Positions 18,647-26,957 of a stretch of DNA of 64,000 nt are shown in pieces. The DNA is from Paenibacillus sp. J31TS4 (GTDB lineage: Bacteria; Bacillota; Bacilli; Paenibacillales; NBRC-103111). The notes beneath the pieces were generated by a model that worked only from the letters and a program-made list of their open reading frames with translations, was not told the DNA's origin and searched no databases. The stretch covers positions 186,001 to 250,000 of the forward strand of contig NZ_BOSI01000003.1 of the NCBI RefSeq assembly GCF_018403265.1, written 5' to 3'. Each line of letters starts with the position of its first letter. Position 1 is the first letter of the stretch. Made by a program: the position numbers and the translations under genes.

Positions 18647-20623
18647 ATGCTGCTGCAAGCTTCCCAAATCAGCAAACATTACGGTGTCACCACCGTCCTA
18701 TCTAATATATCTCTGCAAATTCAGGAACGGGAGCGTGTCGGGCTCGTCGGCGTGAACGGAGCGGGCAAATCGACGCTGCTCCAGATTCTCGCAGGCGAAC
18801 TGTCCTACGACGGAGGCACGATCCACAAGGCAAAAGAGACGCGGGTCGGCTATCTGGCCCAAAACAGCGGGCTCAACACGGACCGGACCATTCAGGAGGA
18901 GATGCGCGACGTGTTCGCTCCGCTGCTCGCTGTCGAGCAGGAGCTGCGCGAGCTGGAGGCCGCCATGGCCGACCCCGCGCTGCACGCGGACGAAAAGCGC
19001 TACGAGGAGACGATGAACCGCTATGCCGCCCGGCAGGAATGGTTCCGCGAGCGCGGCGGCTACGCGATGGAGGCGAAGATCCGGGGCGTGCTGCACGGCA
19101 TGGGATTCGGCGATTTTCCGCCCGATACGGTGGTCAATACGCTGAGCGGAGGCCAAAAAACAAGGCTCGCGCTCGCCCGCATGCTGCTCCAGGAGCCCGA
19201 TCTGCTCATGCTGGACGAGCCGACCAACCATCTGGACATCGAGACGCTGACCTGGCTTGAGGATTATTTGCGCGGGTATCCCGGCGCGATCCTCGTCGTC
19301 TCGCACGACCGTTACTTCCTGGACGCGCTCGTGCAGACGATCTACGAGATCGAGCGGCATACGTCCCGCCGCTACACGGGCAACTATTCCCGTTACGTAG
19401 ACACCAAGGCCGCCGAATACGAAATTCAAATGAAGCATTACGAGAAGCAGCAGGACGAGATCGCCCGCATGGAGGAGTTCGTGCAGCGGAACCTTGTCCG
19501 CGCCTCGACGACGAAGCGGGCGCAGAGCCGGCGCAAGGCGCTGGAAAAGATGGAGCGCATCGACAAGCCGCTCGGCGACCTCAAGCGAGCGTCCTTTTCG
19601 TTCGAGATCGAGCGGATGACGGGACGCGACGTGCTGCACGCGGAGCGTCTCGCGGTCGCCTTCGAGGCGGGCAAGCCGCTGTTCCGAGGCGCCGGCTTCG
19701 ACCTGACGAGAGGAGAAACCGCCGCGCTGATCGGTCCGAACGGCATCGGCAAGTCGACGCTGCTCAAGGTGCTGACCGGGCAGCGGGAACCGGATGCCGG
19801 GAGCTACATGTGGGGAACGAACGTAGCCATCGGCTTTTACGACCAGGAGCAGTCCAATCTGAATCTGGACAACACGGTCATGGAAGAGCTGTGGAGCGCC
19901 TATCCCCATCTCGAGGAAGCGAGAATCCGGACCGTGCTGGGGAACTTTCTGTTCAGCGGCGAGGATGTATTCAAAAAAATTCGTGCGCTGAGCGGCGGGG
20001 AGAAAGCCCGCGTCTCACTGGCCAAGCTCATGCTGCAGAACGCGAACGTCCTCATCCTCGACGAGCCGACGAACCATCTGGACCTGTACAGCAAGGAGGT
20101 GCTGGAGGCTTCTCTCATCGACTATGAGGGCACGCTGCTGTTCATCTCCCACGACCGCTATTTCCTGAACAAAATGGCGGAGCGCATCCTCGAGCTGGCG
20201 CCGGACGGCATAACGGAGTACCTCGGCAACTACGACGATTACCTCGAGAAAAAACAAGAGCTGGCTGAGCTGCAGGCCGAGCGGGCGGCGGAGCTGGCAG
20301 CATCCGGGCGCGCCTCTGCAAAGGAAGCCGGCGCGGGCGGCCAGTCGGCCGCGAGCGACAATACAGCCGAAGCCAAGGCGACGAGCTATGAGGCGAACAA
20401 GCAGGCCAAGCGCGAGGAGCGTGCACGGCAGCGCCGAATCGAGCAGCTCGAGCAGGACATTGCCATGCGGGAAGAAACTGTGGGCACCCTGGAGGAAGCG
20501 CTGGCGAGTCCCGACGTCTTCAACGACTATGTGCTCGTGCAGGAGAAGAGCGACGAGCTGGCCCGGACGAAGGGCGAGCTTGAAGCCCTCTATGCCGAGT
20601 GGGAGACGCTGATGGAGGGCTGA
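18647..20623 (+). CDS. ydiF: ABC-F family ATPase (YdiF type)
   Basis: The protein of 658 residues has two ATP-binding cassettes and no membrane segments. The first has GVNGAGKSTLL, LSGGQKTRLALARM and LLMLDEPTNHLDIETL; the second has GPNGIGKSTLL, LSGGEKARVSLAKLM and LILDEPTNHLDLYS. An inter-domain linker (about residues 225-320) and a C-terminal coiled coil (RIEQLEQDIAMREETVGTLE) complete the ABC-F layout. These proteins act on the ribosome in translation elongation or antibiotic protection. The position divergent from tsaD matches B. subtilis ydiF. The chosen ATG has GGAGG 12 bases upstream; an earlier in-frame start (18578) is not supported. Confidence 0.93.
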   Translation: MLLQASQISKHYGVTTVLSNISLQIQERERVGLVGVNGAGKSTLLQILAGELSYDGGTIHKAKETRVGYLAQNSGLNTDRTIQEEMRDVFAPLLAVEQELRELEAAMADPALHADEKRYEETMNRYAARQEWFRERGGYAMEAKIRGVLHGMGFGDFPPDTVVNTLSGGQKTRLALARMLLQEPDLLMLDEPTNHLDIETLTWLEDYLRGYPGAILVVSHDRYFLDALVQTIYEIERHTSRRYTGNYSRYVDTKAAEYEIQMKHYEKQQDEIARMEEFVQRNLVRASTTKRAQSRRKALEKMERIDKPLGDLKRASFSFEIERMTGRDVLHAERLAVAFEAGKPLFRGAGFDLTRGETAALIGPNGIGKSTLLKVLTGQREPDAGSYMWGTNVAIGFYDQEQSNLNLDNTVMEELWSAYPHLEEARIRTVLGNFLFSGEDVFKKIRALSGGEKARVSLAKLMLQNANVLILDEPTNHLDLYSKEVLEASLIDYEGTLLFISHDRYFLNKMAERILELAPDGITEYLGNYDDYLEKKQELAELQAERAAELAASGRASAKEAGAGGQSAASDNTAEAKATSYEANKQAKREERARQRRIEQLEQDIAMREETVGTLEEALASPDVFNDYVLVQEKSDELARTKGELEALYAEWETLMEG

Positions 20624-20777
20624 TGCTTGGCTGTCCGGAAAACTTCGCCCTGTTGATCATCAGTCCCGTAAATAAGTAACGACGGCAAACAAGTCGGGAA
20701 CCAGGAGGCCACGCTGTCTCCCTCCCCTTGTTCCGTGTCTCCGCCACCACGTTCCTCTCCCTAATAGATCCGAATCC

Positions 20778-20803
20778 ACCGCCGTTTTCAACGGCGGTTT
20801 TTT
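20778..20803 (+). terminator. Intrinsic terminator downstream of ydiF
   Basis: ACCGCCGTT, loop TTC, AACGGCGGT, then TTTTTT: a perfect 9-bp stem with a T run, 155 bases after the ydiF stop. Confidence 0.92.
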
Positions 20804-20883
20804 CGTGCAGGCAGAGAAGAGAACCCGCGAGAAAATGGTGCAAAACCCACAAACGGTGGTAAGGAACTGCACATCGTCTTCCA

Positions 20884-21138
20884 TGTGGATAACGGAAACG
20901 GTTTCTTGCCTTTCTCCGAATTCCCAAATCTATTCACATCACTATCCACAGCATTCTGGATAAAAATCACGAGAATTTCCGCTTGTTTCTCGATTCATCA
21001 ACAGACTTATGCACATTATCCACAGATTCCCCCTCAAAAACTATCCGGAAGTCCCGGTTTTTTCAAAGTGCCTTTGTTGCTGGCTTTTTTCTTGTTTATG
21101 CACATTGTCCACAGAAACTGTGGATAAGCATGTCCACA
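20884..21138. promoter_or_regulatory. DnaA-box cluster
   Basis: Matches to the DnaA box TTATNCACA lie at 20884-20892 (TGTGGATAA, reverse, perfect), 20930-20938 (CTATTCACA, one mismatch), 20942-20950 (CTATCCACA, one mismatch), 21007-21015 (TTATGCACA, perfect), 21016-21024 (TTATCCACA, perfect), 21096-21104 (TTATGCACA, perfect), 21105-21113 (TTGTCCACA, one mismatch), 21119-21127 (TGTGGATAA, reverse, perfect) and 21130-21138 (ATGTCCACA, weaker). Pairs are directly abutting at 21007-21024 and 21096-21113. No dnaA, dnaN or AT-rich unwinding element is nearby, so this is not oriC. It more likely binds DnaA to modulate initiation or local transcription. Confidence 0.85.
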
Positions 21139-21240
21139 AGCCGGCTGGCAGTCGGTCCCCTTCCCGTCTGTGAATTCCCATCCAGACGGCGTGAACGATG
21201 CTCACATCCGCTCCCAATGCGGCGCCTGTGCCTGCATGCA

Positions 21241-21282
21241 AAAAAGCCGTTCGGCCAGCCCCTACGGGCCGACGAACGGCTA
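21241..21282 (-). terminator. Terminator of the tsaE-tsaB-rimI-tsaD operon
   Basis: On the minus strand AGCCGTTCG and CGAACGGCT form the outer stem, extended by GGCC pairs, followed by TTTTTT. It lies about 40 bases after the tsaD stop. Confidence 0.9.
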
Positions 21283-21320
21283 GTTAACATATGATCACCT
21301 CAGGCAGCGGCGCTGCCTCT

Positions 21321-22412
21321 CTACGCCCGCTCGCTCTCTGCGTCTCCGTCCGTCCTTCCGGCGGAGTCCGCGAGCGACCATGCCTCAAGCGACAACGTCG
21401 GCGAGGCCGTCATGGACAGCGTCTCGTACTCGCCGTTCCGGTACTTCAAGTAGCCGGCGGCGCCGATCATCGCGGCGTTGTCCGTGCAGAGCGAGAGCGG
21501 CGGCACGAGCAGCGGGACGCCCTCGGCGGCGCAGCGCTCGGCGAGCGCGTCCCGCAGGCCGCGGTTGGCCGCCACGCCGCCGGCCAGCAGCAGCTGCTTG
21601 GCGCCCGTGGCGCGGGCGGCGCGCACCGCCTTCTCGACGAGCACCTCGACGACGGATTCCTGGAAGCCGCGGGCGACCGCGCCCGGGTCGAGCTCCCGTC
21701 CCTTCATCCGCGCCTGGTTCAGTGCCGCCAGGACGGCCGACTTCAGCCCGCTGAAGCTAAAGTCGTAAGACTCCGGCTCGAGCCAAGCACGCGGAAGCGG
21801 GATCGCCTCCTCGGCTTCCCGTGCGAGCCGGTCGATGTGCGGACCGCCTGGATACGGCAGGCCAAGTGCACGGGCTACCTTGTCGTACGCCTCGCCGACC
21901 GCGTCGTCCCGCGTCTGTCCGAGAATGCGGAAGCTCCCCTCCCGCTCGACCGACACGATCTCCGTATGCCCGCCGGACACGACAAGGGCGAGCAGCGGAT
22001 AGTCGAGCGGCTGCACAAGCTTGTTCGCATAGATGTGCCCCGCGATATGGTGCACGCCGATGAGTGGCAGCCCAAGCGTCATCGCGAGCGCCTTGGCGGC
22101 AACGACGCCGATAAGGAGGGCGCCGACGAGGCCGGGCCCCTGCGTGACGGCGATCGCCGACAGGTCGGTCAGCTGGACCCCCGCCTGCTCCACCGCCTCC
22201 TCGATAATCCGGGTCATCGTCTCTACGTGCTTGCGGGAGGCAACCTCCGGCACGACGCCTCCGAACCTCTTATGCGTCTCGATCTGGCTCGAGACGACGT
22301 TCGACCGGATGACGGTTCCGTCCTCGATGACGGCGACCGACGTCTCATCGCAGCTCGTCTCGATCGCCAGTAAATAAACAGGCTGCTTCCGCAGCCCCTG
22401 TTCGTTCTCCAT
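21321..22412 (-). CDS. tsaD: tRNA N6-adenosine threonylcarbamoyltransferase TsaD
   Basis: TsaD transfers threonylcarbamoyl from TC-AMP to A37 of ANN-decoding tRNAs (t6A). The 363-residue product has LAIETSCDETSVAVIEDG, the metal-binding HHIAGHIYAN motif, LVVSGGHTEI and LLLAGGVAANRGLR of the ASKHA fold. The start at 22412 (MENEQGLR) has AGGGGAC upstream; the longer in-frame extension to 22466 would overlap rimI. TsaB and TsaE, its partners, are encoded just upstream on the same strand. Confidence 0.97.
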   Translation of the reverse strand: MENEQGLRKQPVYLLAIETSCDETSVAVIEDGTVIRSNVVSSQIETHKRFGGVVPEVASRKHVETMTRIIEEAVEQAGVQLTDLSAIAVTQGPGLVGALLIGVVAAKALAMTLGLPLIGVHHIAGHIYANKLVQPLDYPLLALVVSGGHTEIVSVEREGSFRILGQTRDDAVGEAYDKVARALGLPYPGGPHIDRLAREAEEAIPLPRAWLEPESYDFSFSGLKSAVLAALNQARMKGRELDPGAVARGFQESVVEVLVEKAVRAARATGAKQLLLAGGVAANRGLRDALAERCAAEGVPLLVPPLSLCTDNAAMIGAAGYLKYRNGEYETLSMTASPTLSLEAWSLADSAGRTDGDAESERA

Positions 22413-22429
22413 GGTGTCGTCCCCTGTTC

Positions 22430-22927
22430 TCAGGCTCTGCCCGCGGCCGGCACCAGCTCGGCCCACATGATGTAGGCATCCTCCTGGTTGTCCGTGTAAT
22501 AGCCCTTGCGGACGCCGGCTTCGGCAAAGCCCAGTTTTCGATACAGCTTCTGCGCGACGAAATTGGAGGCTCTGACCTCCAGAGTCATGCGGACCGCGCC
22601 GAGAAACCGGGCCGTGCGCATCATCTCCGTGACGAGCCGTTCGCCCAGCCCCTGGCCGCGGTAACGGTGGTCCACGGCGATGTTCGTCACATGCGCCTCA
22701 TCCATGATGAGCCACATCCCGCCGTAGCCGGCCACCTCGCCGCGCCGCTCCATGACCATATATTTGGCGAAATGATTGTTCGTTAGTTCATTATAAAAGG
22801 CGCCCGGCGTCCAGGGAGTCAGGAACGCCTCCTTCTCGATCGCGCAGATCGCCTCGATGTCGTCCACCCGCATCGCCCGGAATTCCAGCGACGGGGACGT
22901 TTCGTTCCGATCGGTCGGCTCGTTCAC
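22430..22927 (-). CDS. rimI: Ribosomal-protein-alanine N-acetyltransferase RimI
   Basis: This 165-residue GNAT-family acetyltransferase has MRVDDIEAICAIEKEAFLTPW at the start of the fold, VTNIAVDHRYRGQGLGERL (acetyl-CoA-binding R-x-x-G-x-G) and LEVRASNFVAQKLYRKLGF. The start is a GTG overlapping the tsaB stop (GTGA), with GGGAGGT about 9 bases upstream. A much longer open frame upstream in the same phase is antisense-like noise over tsaB. The gene sits between tsaB and tsaD as in B. subtilis (ydiC-ydiD-gcp). Confidence 0.95.
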   Translation of the reverse strand: MNEPTDRNETSPSLEFRAMRVDDIEAICAIEKEAFLTPWTPGAFYNELTNNHFAKYMVMERRGEVAGYGGMWLIMDEAHVTNIAVDHRYRGQGLGERLVTEMMRTARFLGAVRMTLEVRASNFVAQKLYRKLGFAEAGVRKGYYTDNQEDAYIMWAELVPAAGRA

Positions 22928-23859
22928 CGCTTGGCACCTCCCGTCTTGGCCAGCAGGTTCACTTCGGCCTCCGCCAGCTGCGTGTAGTTGGGCACGAGGC
23001 TGTGGACGTCGCTGCCATCGGCTCCCCGGGCCGCCAGACGTTCGGCCAGCCTTCCGACTTCGTACGCGTGCACGTCGTGCGCCAGCGGCACGAGCCGGCC
23101 GCCCCACGAGGAAGCCGCCAGACGTCCTGCCGGCTCGGCGTAGGCGTCGGCTTCCCCCGTCAGGCAGAGGGCGGCCGGAGGCTCGTCCGCCTCGGCTAGG
23201 CGCTCCGCCAGCTCGTCCAGCCAGCGCTCGAACAGCACGATCCGGTCCTCCGCCAGGCGGCGCCAGCCGCCGGGTCCCCGCTCGAACAAGCCGGTGTACA
23301 CCTGGCCGCGGCGCGCATCCATCAGCGGCACGTACCAGACCCGCTCGGCTGCCGGCCAATCGGCGGCATCGCCCCCGGTTTTGGCGCCGCTCGTCCCCGC
23401 AGCTTCGGCCTCGTACGAGGCCTCCCGATCCTGCCGTCCGCTCGCTGCCGACTCCGGGAGAGGCGCCTCCGCCGTCTCGCCTCCCGCTTCCAGCTCCAGG
23501 CCCAGCAGCCGGTCCGAAGCGCCGAGCGCGATCGCCTCCAGGCTCGAAACGGCTAAGGCCGGACGCTTCAGCGTCCAGGCCATCGTCTTGGCGACGGTCA
23601 CGCCGATGCGGACGCCGGTGTATGAGCCGGGTCCCTGCCCGACCGCGAAGCCGGCCAGGTCGGCTGGCCTCAGCCCGCAATCCGCCAATAGCTGCTGGAT
23701 ATGCGGCACCAGATAGAGCGAATGGTTCCGCTCCGCCCGCGACTCGATCTTGCCCAGCAGCCGGCCGTCCTGCACGACCGCGACGGACATCGCGGCGGTC
23801 GCCGTATCCATAGCCAGCCACGGTCCTTTATTCGGTTGGTTCGCTTCTGCGTCCCTCAT
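22924..23859 (-). CDS. tsaB: t6A biosynthesis protein TsaB
   Basis: The 311-residue protein is an inactive TsaD paralogue that scaffolds the TsaB-TsaD-TsaE complex. The N-terminus LAMDTATAAMSVAVVQDG and VGQGPGSYTGVRIGVTVAKTMAW are diagnostic. It is longer than the B. subtilis protein (about 230) because of an Ala/Glu/Gly-rich insertion around residues 120-165. The ATG at 23857-23859 overlaps the tsaE stop (ATGA), which favours this start over upstream in-frame ATGs lying inside tsaE. Confidence 0.95.
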   Translation of the reverse strand: MRDAEANQPNKGPWLAMDTATAAMSVAVVQDGRLLGKIESRAERNHSLYLVPHIQQLLADCGLRPADLAGFAVGQGPGSYTGVRIGVTVAKTMAWTLKRPALAVSSLEAIALGASDRLLGLELEAGGETAEAPLPESAASGRQDREASYEAEAAGTSGAKTGGDAADWPAAERVWYVPLMDARRGQVYTGLFERGPGGWRRLAEDRIVLFERWLDELAERLAEADEPPAALCLTGEADAYAEPAGRLAASSWGGRLVPLAHDVHAYEVGRLAERLAARGADGSDVHSLVPNYTQLAEAEVNLLAKTGGAKR

Positions 23860-24341
23860 GCCAATACCCCATTTTCTCGTAAACCTATGCACCATCGCTC
23901 GTAGCGTTCCCCGCTCGGGGTAAGACAAAACTGCCGCTCGCCGTCTGCGCCCGTCTCGATATAGATTGTGAGACGCTCGGCGGGCAGCAGATCCGGGATC
24001 AGGCTCGCCCATTCGACGACCGTCACCCCGGACCCGTAAAAATACTCGTCCAGCCCCAGCTCGTCCGCTTCTTCCTGCGACAGCCGGTATACATCCATAT
24101 GATAGAAGGGAAGCTCGCTTCCCTCGTATTCCTTGATAATGGTGAAGGTCGGACTGTTCACGACCGCCCGCACCCCCAGTGCCCGTGCGAACGATTGAGA
24201 GAAGGTCGTCTTCCCCGCTCCCAGGTCGCCGTCGAGCGCCAGCACCGAGCCCGGATCCGCGTGTTGGGCTAGAGCCCCCGCCAGCCTGCCCGTCTCGGCT
24301 TCGTTCCTTGAAGAGAACCGGTACGCGCGTGCGTTCTCCAT
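23856..24341 (-). CDS. tsaE: t6A biosynthesis ATPase TsaE
   Basis: The 161-residue P-loop protein contains LALDGDLGAGKTTFSQSFARAL (Walker A), VNSPTFTIIKEYEG and FYHMDVYRL, the conserved set of the YjeE/YdiB family. It hydrolyses ATP to turn over the TsaBD complex. The ATG at 24341 has AGGAGG 8 bases upstream; an in-frame TTG at 24368 would overlap thiL and is less likely. Coupled to tsaB by a 4-bp overlap. Confidence 0.95.
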   Translation of the reverse strand: MENARAYRFSSRNEAETGRLAGALAQHADPGSVLALDGDLGAGKTTFSQSFARALGVRAVVNSPTFTIIKEYEGSELPFYHMDVYRLSQEEADELGLDEYFYGSGVTVVEWASLIPDLLPAERLTIYIETGADGERQFCLTPSGERYERWCIGLRENGVLA

Positions 24342-24360
24342 CCTGCGTTCCTCCTGACTG

Positions 24361-25473
24361 TTATGCAAAATGATTATAGCCCCGCTTGCCGACCGGCTCC
24401 CTGCGCCCGTCCACGCGGAGGAGCTCGACGCCCGGCTCCCCGGCCACCGTCTCCCCTATATAATGAAAGGGAATCCCTGCTTCGCGGAATAACGCCTCGA
24501 CCCGCTCCGCCTCGCCGGCGGCTGCCGTGCCGAGCAGCTCGTAATCCTCGCCGCCGTACAGCGCCCAATCGAGCGGGTCCTGCCCCGTCTCGTCCGCGTA
24601 AGCGCGCAGCTCCGCATGCACCGGGAACGCCGCCTCGCGCAGTACGAACCGGCAGCCGGACGCCTCGGCGATCTCCCAAGCCTCGCTGGCGACGCCGTCG
24701 CTGACGTCGTTCAGCGACCGGCAGGCGCCCGAGCGCTGGAGCAGCCGACCGGCGGCAACGCGCGGCTCCGGGCGCCGGTGGGCGCGGACGAGCGCGGCCC
24801 ACGCGCCCTCCGGTGGCGAACCGTCCGCCGCCGCTGCATCCGCGTCGGCCGGCTCAGCCCCGGCGGCCTCCGCCCGTGACGCCGGCCCGCTTCGCAACAG
24901 GCGGTGCAACCCCGCCGCCGAGCAGCCCGGGTACCCGGTGACGAACACCCGGTCCCCGGGCTGCGCGCCGGAGCGCAGAAGCGCCCGCCCCGGTTCGACC
25001 TCGCCGATCACGGTTACCGTGATCGTGAGCCCGCCGGGCGAAGCGGTCGTGTCGCCGCCGACGATGGCGGCGCCATAGCGGGCCGCGCAGGCGTAGAGCC
25101 CTTCATACAGCTGCCCGAGCCAGGAGGCATCGGCCGAGGCGGGCGCGCTGAGCGCCACTAGCGCATAACGGGGCTCCGCCCCCATTGCGGCGAGATCGCT
25201 CAGGTTCGATACCATTGCCTTGTGCCCGATATCCGCCGGGCGCATCGTCCGTTCGTGAAAGTGGATCGTCTCCACCATCGTGTCGCAGGCTAGGACAAGC
25301 TGCCGGCCGGGCGAGACTTCGCAGACGGCCGCGTCGTCGCCGATGCCGACCACTACGCCGCTGCCTGCTCCAGTCGCTTCCACTGACTCGCCCTCGCCTG
25401 GCTGCCGGGGAACCCCGGCCTGTGCGGCTTCGCCCGCTTCCTTGAGCAGGCGGATCAGCGCGAATTCCTCCAT
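24361..25473 (-). CDS. thiL: Thiamine-monophosphate kinase
   Basis: The 370-residue enzyme phosphorylates thiamine monophosphate to the diphosphate cofactor. Signatures are GIGDDAAV near residue 45, CDTMVETIHF, the KAMVSNLSDLAAMGAEPRYAL core, GGDTTASPGG and DWALYGGEDYELLG. An Ala/Gly/Asp-rich insertion around residues 205-235 is unusual in length. The start at 25473 (MEEFALIRLL) follows GGAGGGGA. The thiL-tsaE-tsaB-rimI-tsaD order is that of B. subtilis ydiA-ydiB-ydiC-ydiD-gcp. Confidence 0.95.
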   Translation of the reverse strand: MEEFALIRLLKEAGEAAQAGVPRQPGEGESVEATGAGSGVVVGIGDDAAVCEVSPGRQLVLACDTMVETIHFHERTMRPADIGHKAMVSNLSDLAAMGAEPRYALVALSAPASADASWLGQLYEGLYACAARYGAAIVGGDTTASPGGLTITVTVIGEVEPGRALLRSGAQPGDRVFVTGYPGCSAAGLHRLLRSGPASRAEAAGAEPADADAAAADGSPPEGAWAALVRAHRRPEPRVAAGRLLQRSGACRSLNDVSDGVASEAWEIAEASGCRFVLREAAFPVHAELRAYADETGQDPLDWALYGGEDYELLGTAAAGEAERVEALFREAGIPFHYIGETVAGEPGVELLRVDGRREPVGKRGYNHFA

Positions 25474-25563
25474 GCGAGCGGTCCCCTCCGTCGTGTTTCC
25501 CCCCATTATAGCCCTCCGGCGGCGATGGCCGCAACCTGCGCCTCTAAGAGACACGTGGCTCGG

Positions 25564-26352
25564 TCAAGCCCTCGGCGAAGCGGCGATCAACACTGATTCG
25601 CCTGCGAAGCTGACCAGCCTGCCGGCCTCTTCCTGCACGCCGAGCCGCCGGCGGAGCGGCTCGGGAGCGTCCAGCAGCTTCCTCTCCAGATGCTCCCGGA
25701 CGGCCGGTTCCACTCCCATCCGCTCGCACCAGTCCTGGAACCGGAATGTCTTGGGGAATGCCTCCAGCGAGTGCACCTTCAGGCCGGCACCCTCCAGCCG
25801 CGCGATCCACTCGGCTTTGGTCCAGGCACGGAAGTGGCTCGGGTCCCGGGTCTGCTCCACCTCATTGTAGAGCGCGTCGGCGTCCGGCTCCTCGGGGCAG
25901 ACGTTGTCGACCAGGAGCAGGCGGCCGTCTGGCCGGAGCACACGACGGCACTCGCGTACGAAGGCGTTCGGGTCCGGAAAATGGTGCGCCGCAATCCGGC
26001 AAGTCACAAGATCGAAGGCCGCCTCCCCGAACGGGAGAGCCTCCGCGTCGCCCTCGGCGAACGTGACGTTCGTTCTTCCGTTCGCTGCCAGCAGGCCGCG
26101 TGCAGCCTCCAGCATCTCGGGCGTCAAATCGCAGGCGACGGCCTCCCGGACGAGAGGCGCCAGCGCATTGACCACATGTCCGCCGCCCGTCGCCACATCG
26201 AGCAGCCGCTCGGTACCGGACAGTGCAGCCTGCTCGACCAGCCACTTGAGATCGGGCCCCTGTGCGTGCAGCGCGCTTGTGACATAGTGGCCGGCATGGG
26301 CCCCGAACTGCTGCATTGCCAATTCCTTCGTGCTCTTGCTCCGGTCTTCCAA
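25564..26352 (-). CDS. Class I SAM-dependent methyltransferase
   Basis: The 262-residue protein has the Rossmann-type methyltransferase motifs: LLDVATGGGHV (motif I), ACDLTPEMLEAARGLL (acidic loop), FAEGDAEALPFGEAAFDLVTC (motifs II-III) and LRPDGRLLLVDN. It resembles UbiE/MenG-like small-molecule methyltransferases, but the C-terminal part is not diagnostic and no quinone genes are adjacent. The substrate is unknown. Confidence 0.85.
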   Translation of the reverse strand: MEDRSKSTKELAMQQFGAHAGHYVTSALHAQGPDLKWLVEQAALSGTERLLDVATGGGHVVNALAPLVREAVACDLTPEMLEAARGLLAANGRTNVTFAEGDAEALPFGEAAFDLVTCRIAAHHFPDPNAFVRECRRVLRPDGRLLLVDNVCPEEPDADALYNEVEQTRDPSHFRAWTKAEWIARLEGAGLKVHSLEAFPKTFRFQDWCERMGVEPAVREHLERKLLDAPEPLRRRLGVQEEAGRLVSFAGESVLIAASPRA

Positions 26353-26473
26353 CGCAATCCCTCCCGTTATTGTTTCACTATGCGGAACTAAGTTTCATAA
26401 TTATCTCCATTTTATTCCTCCCTCTCTTTCTTGTAAAGACTTCTTTTTGCCCTGTTCGGCTCCGCCTAAACCG

Positions 26474-26503
26474 AAAAAAAGCCCGTTCCCACCGGGAACG
26501 GAC
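26474..26503 (-). terminator. Terminator of the 26538-26732 gene
   Basis: On the minus strand CCGTTCCC, loop GGTG, GGAACGG, then GC and TTTTTTT. Confidence 0.88.
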
Positions 26504-26537
26504 TGGCGTTAGCTAACGTTCCACCGCGTTTCGCGGG

Positions 26538-26732
26538 CTACTCGTCTTCTCTCGCTTCTCTGACTTCCTCCAGAATCGAATCCGGGTCCAGCATCGTGTC
26601 GGTGGTGGTCGGGCCGATCATGCCATTGTCGATGGTCACATTGCCCCCGCCCAGCCCTTCGTTGATCATCCGGTCGATATCCATGAACATCTCCTCGCGC
26701 CCTTGGTGGCGTTCGTCATCCAGCGTACTCAT
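26538..26732 (-). CDS. Small acidic protein, unknown function
   Basis: The 64-residue product is rich in Asp, Glu, Met and Gly (MFMDIDRMINEGLGGG, TTTDTMLDPDSILEE) with no membrane segment or Cys. GGGAGGGA precedes the ATG and a good terminator follows, so it looks like a real single-gene unit. I do not recognise it. Divergent from ku. Confidence 0.7.
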   Translation of the reverse strand: MSTLDDERHQGREEMFMDIDRMINEGLGGGNVTIDNGMIGPTTTDTMLDPDSILEEVREAREDE

Positions 26733-26893
26733 CTACCGTCCCTCCCGTCGGTCGTACTTGTTTTGCCGCCCGTACAGGCCCGTCCTGCGGTTGGCTTCCC
26801 GCTCCCGAGCAGGACCACGCGCCCTGCCTCCCGCGGCATACGGTGCCGTCGTCCGGTTCCGTCCTATTGTGGACAACAATCGAGCCTATCCAT

Positions 26894-26923
26894 TCATAGA
26901 AACGGGTGGAAATGACCATACTG
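26894..26923 (+). promoter_or_regulatory. Sigma-G-like promoter candidate upstream of ku
   Basis: TCATA (26894-26898), 18 bases, CATACTG (26917-26923). The forespore sigma-G consensus as I know it is gHATR-N18-CATnHTA, so this differs at the first and last positions. It sits 34 bases before the ku start. B. subtilis ykoV/ykoU (Ku/LigD) are expressed in the forespore from sigma-G, which makes the match credible. Confidence 0.5.
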
Positions 26924-26957
26924 GGAAGAGAAACGAAACTAGGGGAGGTCTCTGTTC

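Larger units (their letters stand above)
20624..21320. other. Long intergenic region between ydiF and tsaD (697 bp)
   Basis: No gene is seen. The region holds the ydiF terminator (20778-20803), a DnaA-box cluster (20884-21138) and the terminator of the tsaD operon (21241-21282). The first 150 bp carry no recognisable signal. Confidence 0.8.

Noticed and set aside
18698-19909. Open frame of 403 residues opposite the ABC-F gene
   Set aside because: Antisense shadow; no signature.
20884-21138. Chromosomal origin oriC
   Set aside because: The DnaA boxes are real, but dnaA, dnaN, recF or gyrase genes and an AT-rich unwinding region are absent; the neighbours are ydiF and tsaD.
22928-23821. Extended version of rimI as a 463-residue protein
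   Set aside because: The extra sequence is an out-of-frame reading of tsaB, rich in Arg/Gly/Ala; the GTG start overlapping the tsaB stop gives normal RimI length.
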